Positions 57,991-64,000 of a stretch of 64,000 bases of DNA are shown piece after piece. The notes under the pieces were generated by a model. That model was not told the origin of the DNA. It ran no database searches and worked only from the letters and a program-made list of their open reading frames with translations. The DNA comes from Acerihabitans sp015654925 (GTDB taxonomy: Bacteria; Pseudomonadota; Gammaproteobacteria; Enterobacterales; Enterobacteriaceae): NCBI RefSeq assembly GCF_047324175.1, contig NZ_CP178732.1:5766001-5830000 (forward strand). Direction: 5' to 3'. The translations under genes were made by a program, and so were the position numbers. Positions within the stretch are counted from its first letter, which is position 1. Each line of letters starts with the position of its first letter.

Positions 57991-59001
57991 TCAGAATTGT
58001 TGTTCCTGGCGACCGCGAATCATCTGCGATAACGTCACGGCGATCACCAGCGCGCCGCCGTAGAACATTTCCTGGATAAACGAGCTGAAACCCAGGAAAA
58101 CCAAGCCGGTGATACCCGTCACCAGAAAATAAACCGCCACCGTGGTGCCCCAGGGGTTAAAACGCCCGGGTACGATACAGGTGGAGCCGAGAAAGGCGGC
58201 GGCAAAGGCCGGTAGCTGATAAGACACGCCCGAGACCGGGTCGGCCGCGCCCTGCGTGCCGGTATAAAGCACACCGGCCAGGGCGCCCAATAAACCCGAC
58301 GCCATCATGCACAGCACTCTCACCCGATCGGTGTTGATGCCCGACAGCCGCGCGACCTCGCGTCCTTTGCCCACAAACAGGATGCGGCGGCCGAAGGCCG
58401 TATATTCCAGGATGTACCACAGGATCAAGGCGACGCCGATGGCGTAGTAGAACTCAAGGGGAATGCCGAACAGGCGCTGGACAATGACGGCATCAATAAG
58501 CAGGTTCGAGACGCCGCTGATGGTCATCGAATCGCTTAGCCACAGCGTAATGCCGTGCACAAAGGTGCCCACCCCCAGTGTGACAATCAGTGAATGAATG
58601 CGAAACACCGTCATCAGCAAGCCGTTAATCGCTCCTATGACGATGCCCAATACCAGCGCGGCGGCAATGGCCCAGCCAATACCGATATCATGATTGACAT
58701 TCATCACCGCAATCAGTACCGATGACAGCGTCATGGTATAGGCGATCGACAGGTCGAAATCATTGGCCGTCAGTGGAATCAGTAACCCCAGGGTGATCAC
58801 CACCAGCACCGCCTGCGATCCCAGGATGGTGGAAAAATTGGCCCAGGTCAGGAAGGTATCGGGCCGCAGATAGCCAAAAAAAGCCATCATCGCGATCCAC
58901 ACGACGATCAGGCCGAATTGTTCGGCGCGCTGAATCCATTTTTTAGCGCCCCGGGCGGTCCGCCGGGCGGACGATAGTTCATTAACCGTTTTATCTGACA
59001 T
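57991..59001 (-). CDS. ABC transporter permease (RbsC/branched sugar-nucleoside type)
   Basis: 336 aa, about 8-10 transmembrane helices. BPD_transp_2 family: LGLLIPLTANDFDLSIAYTMTLSSVL and GREVARLSGINTDRVRV correspond to the conserved cytoplasmic loop of RbsC. It follows the ATPase gene after 18 nt and precedes puuE by 36 nt, so the transporter is most likely part of the allantoin operon. One permease gene implies a homodimeric channel. Confidence 0.88.
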   Translation of the reverse strand: MSDKTVNELSSARRTARGAKKWIQRAEQFGLIVVWIAMMAFFGYLRPDTFLTWANFSTILGSQAVLVVITLGLLIPLTANDFDLSIAYTMTLSSVLIAVMNVNHDIGIGWAIAAALVLGIVIGAINGLLMTVFRIHSLIVTLGVGTFVHGITLWLSDSMTISGVSNLLIDAVIVQRLFGIPLEFYYAIGVALILWYILEYTAFGRRILFVGKGREVARLSGINTDRVRVLCMMASGLLGALAGVLYTGTQGAADPVSGVSYQLPAFAAAFLGSTCIVPGRFNPWGTTVAVYFLVTGITGLVFLGFSSFIQEMFYGGALVIAVTLSQMIRGRQEQQF

Positions 59002-59019
59002 GCTCGAACCTCATTATCC

Positions 59020-60573
59020 TCAACTGCCTTGCAGGCAGCGCTCGGCGATATGCTCTTTGGTCAGTCCGGCGCCGCTTAGCGTCGCAATAACCTTGCCCTG
59101 GGAGAAAATCAGCACGCGATCGCAGATCATCGCCAACTGCTCATAGTCGGAGCTGGCGCACAGCACCGTCGCCCCCGAGGCGGCGGCGTCGCCGATATGG
59201 CGAAATACCGTCTGGCGGGCGCCGACGTCGATGCCCTGGGTGGGCTCGTCGAGTAGTACCAGCTTGGGTGACTGTTGCAGCCATTTTGCCAGCAGGACTT
59301 TTTGCTGGTTGCCGCCGCTCAGGGCCGACATCGGTAAGGACGGGTCCGACGGCCGCACATCAAAATGGCGGCCAAGCTCGCCTGCCAGGCGGAGCATGCC
59401 GCCGCGATCCAGCTTGCCGCGCCGGAAGCTGCGGCGTAATACCGGCATGGTGACGTTATCCACCACCGGCAGCGAGCCGATGGCGCCGCTGTTCAAACGG
59501 TCGCCCGGGATCAGTACGACGCCTTGCCGGATGGCCTGGCGCGGGGTAAGGCGAGACAGATCCATTCTCTGCTGGCCCAGGCGCACCGTACCGCTCGCCG
59601 GGCGCGCGCCGTACAACAGATAAGGAACGTCGTCATATCCGGACCCGATAAGACCGGTCAGCCCAATGACTTCCCCGCCGCTGGCGGAAAGACTGAAATC
59701 GGTCAGCATGCCGCCCGCCAGGCCGGCCACGTCCAGATGTCCGCCCACCGCCGACGTGGGTAGCGGGGGGCGGTCGGCCAGCGCCAGGCTGCGGCCAATG
59801 ATGGCTTCGATAATCCCCTGTTTGGTCGAACCGCCGGTGTCGATTCTGGCCGCCACCTTGCCGTCGCGCAGTACGGTGATCCGCTGCGTAATTTCAAGCA
59901 CCTCGTCCACGTCATGGGAGACGAACATTACGCTGGCCCCGCCGGCCACCACGGAGCGAATCACATCGAACAGCTTGGCCACGTCCTGGCGGGGTAAAAA
60001 CGGCGTCGGTTCGTCCAGCACCAGCAGGCCGTTGCCTGCGCCGCTCCCGTGGCGCATCTCTTCGGCCGCGCGGGCAATGGCCAGCAGCGCGCGCTGCACC
60101 GGCGACAAATCGGCCAGGATAGCGTCGGGATCGAGCGAAATGCCGTAGGATTCAAAGCATTTTTCGGCGGCGCGGCGTTCCCGCCGCCAATTGATGGCCA
60201 AAGATGCGCCCTGCGCCAGCCGCCCGATAAGCAAATTTTCCAGCACGGTCAACGCCGGGATTAGCGCCAACTGCTGATGGACAAAACTGATACGGTGATG
60301 GCGAAAAGCGCCGGCCGCCAGGGGCAGGGGCACGTCCGTACCGCAAATCGCCAGGCGGCCGCCCGGATCGGGGGCGTGAAACCCCGCCAGTATTTTTATC
60401 AGCGTTGATTTGCCGCAGCCATTTTGCCCCAGCAGGCCGTGCACCTCGCCGCGGGCAATCTCAAACGAGACATTATCCAGGGCGCGCTGGCCGCCAAAGG
60501 TTTTGGTTATACCCGACAAAAGCAGGGCCGGCGGCCGGCCGGGAGCGCCGGACGGCGCGGGATTAATGGCCAT
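59020..60573 (-). CDS. ABC transporter ATP-binding protein (two NBDs, RbsA type)
   Basis: 517 aa, tandem nucleotide-binding domains. NBD1 has Walker A GQNGCGKST (residues 49-57) and Walker B LLVLDEPT but a degenerate signature LSPVQRALLAIARA. NBD2 has signature LSGGNQQKVLLAKWL and DEPTQGIDVGAR but no P-loop lysine (GLTGLIGSGYDD). This asymmetric pattern is normal for RbsA/MglA proteins. ATG 60573 overlaps the stop of the binding-protein gene; an upstream in-frame GTG (60588) adds five residues. Confidence 0.9.
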   Translation of the reverse strand: MAINPAPSGAPGRPPALLLSGITKTFGGQRALDNVSFEIARGEVHGLLGQNGCGKSTLIKILAGFHAPDPGGRLAICGTDVPLPLAAGAFRHHRISFVHQQLALIPALTVLENLLIGRLAQGASLAINWRRERRAAEKCFESYGISLDPDAILADLSPVQRALLAIARAAEEMRHGSGAGNGLLVLDEPTPFLPRQDVAKLFDVIRSVVAGGASVMFVSHDVDEVLEITQRITVLRDGKVAARIDTGGSTKQGIIEAIIGRSLALADRPPLPTSAVGGHLDVAGLAGGMLTDFSLSASGGEVIGLTGLIGSGYDDVPYLLYGARPASGTVRLGQQRMDLSRLTPRQAIRQGVVLIPGDRLNSGAIGSLPVVDNVTMPVLRRSFRRGKLDRGGMLRLAGELGRHFDVRPSDPSLPMSALSGGNQQKVLLAKWLQQSPKLVLLDEPTQGIDVGARQTVFRHIGDAAASGATVLCASSDYEQLAMICDRVLIFSQGKVIATLSGAGLTKEHIAERCLQGS

Positions 60574-61688
60574 CAGGGCAACTGCCACAGTTGGTGGAAG
60601 CCGGCCAGATAGGCATCACCGTAGCCTTTGGATAGCTGCGGCGGCGTGCCGGCATCCTTGGCGTTATCTTTGGTGAACAGATAAAACGGGATTTTGGGGT
60701 CCGCTACCGGCGGCAGGCCGCAGGCAATCCGCATTTCCGAATCCATAATGGAATGGGCTATCCAGTCGAGGTTTTCGCCAATATCCATTTCCACCTGATT
60801 GCGCTGCACCATGCCCAGCACAAACGGAGTGCCGTTAAAGGCGTTGATTTTTACCCGGTTTTGCGCGCCGGTGATGGTGACCGCGGGCAGGACAAATTGC
60901 ACCATGCTGTCATAGATGACGATAATGTAATTGATCGCAGGGTCCGCCAGCAGTGCGGCCTGTACCCCTGGAGTAATGCGGGTGGCCCAATCGGTGCCGA
61001 TATAATCCAGCATTTTGACCCGGCAGTCGGCGCAGTGTTTCAGCTCATCTTTAATGCCCGCCACCATCGAGTCGGTGGATAGCGGGCCGCTGGAGATAAG
61101 CACCAGCGCGTTCAGCTTGCCCCCGGTGCTGACCACCGCGCCGTCCACCAGCAGCGCCCCGGCTTTAAAATAATCGATAGGCACATTGTAATCGGTGTAC
61201 TTGCGCATGGAGTCGGATTGTTCCAGGCCGTTGTAATGGGAGGCGATAACCTTGATGCCGGCCGCCTGCGCCGCCTTGATTTGCGGGGTCAATACCCGGG
61301 GGTCGGCCCCGGCGAGCAGGTCGATAATATCAACCTTCTGGTTCAGGGCGGTATTCATCCCCTGTACCCACTGGGAACTCTGCCCCTGGTTTTCCCAGGT
61401 GGTGAATTTGAAGCCGACTTTGTCGGCCACGCCCTGCATCGCTTTTTCAATGGTGGCGGTGAAGGGATTGGCGCTGGACTGCGGCAGACTCATAATGGTT
61501 TTGCCGCGCATGCAGCTTTTGGCATCAAAGGCGGGACCGGGGGCGACAAACGCCGGTTTGGCCTGATAAGGCTTGAGCTGTGCTTCGAAATAAGCGAGAT
61601 CGTCCGCCCTGGCGGCTGATTGCGCGGCCAGCATTGTCAGGTTGCTCATGAATAGGGTCATTATTATCTTTACAACTTTACGATTCAT
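60573..61688 (-). CDS. Periplasmic substrate-binding protein (RbsB-like)
   Basis: 371 aa. The signal peptide is about residues 1-28 (ending AARA). A type I periplasmic binding fold follows, with TIMSLPQSSANPFTATIEKAMQGVADKVGFKFTTW resembling the RbsB N-lobe. It has two cysteine pairs (FDAKSC, KHCADC) that DsbA could oxidise. The substrate is not readable from sequence; gene context suggests allantoin, urate or a related purine product rather than a sugar. First gene of the transporter operon. Confidence 0.85.
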   Translation of the reverse strand: MNRKVVKIIMTLFMSNLTMLAAQSAARADDLAYFEAQLKPYQAKPAFVAPGPAFDAKSCMRGKTIMSLPQSSANPFTATIEKAMQGVADKVGFKFTTWENQGQSSQWVQGMNTALNQKVDIIDLLAGADPRVLTPQIKAAQAAGIKVIASHYNGLEQSDSMRKYTDYNVPIDYFKAGALLVDGAVVSTGGKLNALVLISSGPLSTDSMVAGIKDELKHCADCRVKMLDYIGTDWATRITPGVQAALLADPAINYIIVIYDSMVQFVLPAVTITGAQNRVKINAFNGTPFVLGMVQRNQVEMDIGENLDWIAHSIMDSEMRIACGLPPVADPKIPFYLFTKDNAKDAGTPPQLSKGYGDAYLAGFHQLWQLP

Positions 61689-62013
61689 AACGTCCTCTTG
61701 CTCTCATGGGGTTCAACGCCCTGACCCAGGGCGGAGGTGTGGCCGTGGCGATAAATTGCACGCAATATTGCAGGCAATGTTTTCCTGCAAGCAAAAAATA
61801 CGCCATCTCCAGATGATGAGACGAGTTATGTGGCCATCAATAAGTTAATTGTTTGTAAAATAAACTGTTTCACCCCGGCGGGGACGCAGGGCGGGGAGGA
61901 CGGTTTTTGGCAAGGGGCAATTTTCTATTCCCGCCCCGCCAAGCCCTTGCCCCCTCAAACGGCATCGGCGCCTCATAACGGGGCAGCGCGTGGTGCCCCT
62001 GGACCGGAGGGGA
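61689..62013 (-). other. Upstream region of the transporter/allantoin operon
   Basis: 325 bp between the operon and its likely regulator gene. It holds an inverted repeat TTGCAGG-N10-CCTGCAA (61767-61790 region) that could be an operator. Nearer the regulator is a GC-rich palindrome, GGGGCA-N8-TGCCCC. No gene; the promoter is not assigned. Confidence 0.45.
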
Positions 62014-62751
62014 TCAATGGGAAGGGGAAATAGCGTCGTAGATATCGACTTCCGCCCGCCGGCGTTCGCTGAGATCGAGGCTTTGTTCGATATGCAGGCA
62101 ATGGGTAAGCGCTTCGGCCGCCGCGCCGTCGGCGTCATTGGCTTCAATCAAGGCAATCATTTTTTCGTGTTCATGCACCAGGCACAGCACGCCGTGCTGT
62201 TTTTCATACAGCGATTGGATCAGGCAGACCCGCCGCATCAACAGGGTCAGCATCCGGGTCAGCACCGCGTTACCCGCCATTTCGGCCAGCAGCATATGGA
62301 ATTCGCCGGCGACCCGGTTCATGGCGGGCAGCCGGTTATCGAACACCTGCCGCTGGGTTTCCAGATGGGCATGGAGGTTGGCGATATGCGCCTTGGTCGC
62401 CCTGGCGCAGGCCAGCCTGACGATAACCGATTCCAGATGCCGGCGCGCTTCGAAGATATCCCGGGCTTCGTCTACCGTGGGACGGCAGATAAAAGCGCCG
62501 CGGTTGAGTTGAAACTCGATTACCGCTTCGTCGCGCAGGCGTTCGAGCACCCGGCGTACCCGGGAGCGGGGCACGGCATAGCTTTTGGCCAGTTTCACTT
62601 CGTTGAGATACTGTCCCGGCCGCAGCGTCTTGTCGATAATGGCATCCACCAGGCGGTCGTAAATCAGCTGTTCTTCCGGCAATTGGCCCCGTGCGCCCAG
62701 CAAGGCTGCGGATTCCGATCCTGAAGGTAAGTCGGTGGCATTTTTTGGCAT
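62014..62751 (-). CDS. GntR-family regulator with FCD domain
   Basis: 245 aa from ATG 62751 (MPKNATDLPSG; GAAGAG upstream); another ATG 12 codons earlier is possible. N-terminal winged HTH (LIYDRLVDAIIDKTLRPGQYLNEVKLAKSYAVPRSRVRRVLERL). The C-terminal FCD helical domain has the metal-ligand pattern EFHMLLAEMAGN and HEHEKMIALIEAND. FCD regulators usually sense small carboxylates. It lies directly upstream of the allantoin/transporter operon in the same direction and divergent from a Dpp-type permease, so it could control both. Confidence 0.88.
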   Translation of the reverse strand: MPKNATDLPSGSESAALLGARGQLPEEQLIYDRLVDAIIDKTLRPGQYLNEVKLAKSYAVPRSRVRRVLERLRDEAVIEFQLNRGAFICRPTVDEARDIFEARRHLESVIVRLACARATKAHIANLHAHLETQRQVFDNRLPAMNRVAGEFHMLLAEMAGNAVLTRMLTLLMRRVCLIQSLYEKQHGVLCLVHEHEKMIALIEANDADGAAAEALTHCLHIEQSLDLSERRRAEVDIYDAISPSH

Positions 62752-62901
62752 TATTCGCTCTTCATTAAACCTGTTCCCGCTAAGCATTATACCGTCATTT
62801 TAACTTTATCTAACCGATCTTATCGCGGCAAACCCCGCGCGATGACTTCGACAACCCGCTGCCATACGTCGTTCTTATATGTCGTTCTTTTGAAAAAACG
62901 T

Positions 62902-62915
62902 GTCGTAATTACGAC
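62902..62915. promoter_or_regulatory. Perfect palindrome, candidate GntR operator
   Basis: GTCGTAATTACGAC is a perfect 14-bp dyad with the GT-Nx-AC core of GntR/FadR operators. It lies midway between the regulator start (62751) and the divergent permease start (63063). Two direct repeats GTCGTTCTT (62868-62876 and 62881-62889) stand next to it and share the GTCGT half-site. Confidence 0.55.
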
Positions 62916-63062
62916 GTTTATCTTCAATAAACACTGGCAAGCTGGCGTAGGTTCACTGCTCCTACCAGCAGGAACCAGCACTTTTATTTGCGCGGATCGC
63001 CCATTCCGGATGCGGGGCGACGGCGGCATTTTCTTCGCGAGAATTTTGAACAGGCTGGGCTT

Positions 63063-64000
63063 ATGTTTTTATACCTGCTTCGCCGGCTGGTGCTGGCGGC
63101 TTCCGTGATGCTGGTTGCCATCTCGATATTATTTTGCCTGGTATTCCTGGTGCCCGGCGATCCGGCCTCGGTTGCGTTGGGGCCGCGCGCCAGCGAGGCG
63201 CAAAAACAGGCGCTGCGCGAGCATATGGGGCTGGATCGGCCGGCCATCGTACAAATCGGCCGTTTTATCGGCAATGTGGCTTCCGGCGATTTAGGCGAGG
63301 ATGTGTTGACCCATCGCCCGGTAAATCAACTCATCGCCCGGGCGCTGCCCAATACCCTGATCCTGGCCCTGTCGGCCATTGCCTGGGCGATTATCCTGGG
63401 CATTCCGTTGGGCTGCTGGGCGGCGCTGCGCCAAAACAGCTGGGCCGATCGCATTATCGGCCTGTTGTCCACCAGCGTTATCGCCCTGCCGGCCTTTGTG
63501 GTGGCTATTTATGCCCTGCTGATCTTCTCGGTGACCTTGAAGTGGTTTCCCGCCATCGGCGCCGGCCAGCGCGATGATATCGGCTCCCAGATGCATGCCC
63601 TGGTGCTGCCGTCGCTGACGGTGGGCCTGAGCTGGATCGGTTATTTGTCGCGCCTGGTGCGCGCCTCGATGCTGGAAGTACTCAAGGAGAATCATATCCG
63701 TACCTTCCGTGCGTTCGGCATCGGCGACCGGCCGATCGCCCTGCGTTATGCCTTGCCCATCGCGGTGGTGCCGGTGGTCTCGGTGCTGGGCGTCGGTATC
63801 GGGTCCTTATTGTCCGGGGCGGTGCTGACGGAAATCGTATTCGCCCGGCCCGGTTTGGGCAAGCTGGCGTTTGATTCGGTTATTTCCCGTAATTTTCCCG
63901 TGGTGATGGGCACGGTGGTGGTGACTTCGGGGTTTTATGTCCTGGCCAATCTGATCGCCGATTTGATTAATACTTTTCTCGACCCGCGCGTGCGGCAGGA
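63063..64000 (+). CDS. ABC transporter permease, DppB/GsiC type, partial (3' end beyond window)
   Basis: 312 codons are visible from ATG 63063 with no stop. It begins MFLYLLRRLVLAASVMLVAIS, the usual first helix of peptide/opine/nickel ABC permeases, then FLVPGDPASVALGPRAS and the large periplasmic loop. The EAA-type motif lies in FRAFGIGDRPIALRYALP, and the end ADLINTFLDPRVR is close to the family C-terminus, so only a few residues are missing. Substrate-binding, second permease and ATPase genes are expected beyond 64000. The region just upstream has no convincing Shine-Dalgarno. Confidence 0.88.
   Translation, partial: MFLYLLRRLVLAASVMLVAISILFCLVFLVPGDPASVALGPRASEAQKQALREHMGLDRPAIVQIGRFIGNVASGDLGEDVLTHRPVNQLIARALPNTLILALSAIAWAIILGIPLGCWAALRQNSWADRIIGLLSTSVIALPAFVVAIYALLIFSVTLKWFPAIGAGQRDDIGSQMHALVLPSLTVGLSWIGYLSRLVRASMLEVLKENHIRTFRAFGIGDRPIALRYALPIAVVPVVSVLGVGIGSLLSGAVLTEIVFARPGLGKLAFDSVISRNFPVVMGTVVVTSGFYVLANLIADLINTFLDPRVRQ

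Overview
The window is chromosomal DNA of a gammaproteobacterium of the order Enterobacterales. Most proteins can be matched residue by residue, from memory, to Escherichia coli K-12 proteins of nearly the same length, and long runs of gene order are shared (atp-rsmG-mnmG-oriC-mioC-asnC; viaA-ravA-kup; mobBA-yihD-srkA-dsbA; polA-spf-engB-csrC-yihI-hemN-yshB-glnGLA-typA; yihXY-dtd-fabY; gmk-rpoZ-spoT-recG-xanP-yicH). Several genes normally inside these runs are absent (asnA, rbs-hsrA, yihG, trmH, gltS). Together with an invasin-type surface protein and a purine-waste cluster, this hints at a host-associated lineage of the Sodalis/Pectobacteriaceae kind. That placement is an inference.

Layout. 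1-10.8 kb: the start of the atp operon, rsmG, mnmG, the replication origin oriC with DnaA boxes, mioC, asnC, the MoxR-AAA/VWA pair ravA-viaA, and the potassium transporter kup. 10.8-17.7 kb: yieP, then a complete rRNA operon (16S, tRNA-Ile, tRNA-Ala, 23S, 5S) with P1/P2 promoters and boxA. Its 23S gene carries a 190-nt intervening sequence in helix 45. 18-20 kb: a 659-aa inverse autotransporter-type outer membrane protein. Its C-terminal tail looks like a eukaryotic actin-nucleation module: polyproline, WH2-like helices, a basic helix and an acidic end closing on tryptophan. 20.3-37 kb: molybdenum cofactor guanylation, periplasmic disulfide formation, DNA polymerase I, Spot 42 and CsrC-like sRNAs, haem synthesis, the nitrogen-control operon glnALG with its sigma-54/NtrC region, and typA. 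37-42 kb: a deoxyribose utilisation cluster (deoC-deoR divergent from deoK-deoP-deoX) with DeoR- and CRP-like operators, placed where E. coli K-12 carries the sulfoquinovose yih genes. 42-53.8 kb: yihX-yihY-dtd-fabY, then yicH-xanP-recG-spoT-rpoZ-gmk.

53.8-64 kb is the accessory end. It holds a solitary MarR regulator inside AT-rich, apparently gene-free DNA, a TudS/DUF523 protein, a VOC protein, and a purine-degradation cluster. In that cluster a PuuE-type allantoinase and ureidoglycolate lyase lie next to an RbsABC-like transporter and a GntR/FCD regulator. Divergent from the regulator is a Dpp-type ABC permease cut by the window end, with a perfect 14-bp palindrome between them.

Functionally, most of the window is housekeeping: energy, replication initiation and repair, translation, stringent response and nitrogen control. 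The candidates for new biology are the surface protein with the VCA-like tail, the allantoin cluster with an unassigned transporter, the hybrid rRNA operon, and the gene losses that leave regulators or operons without their usual partners.
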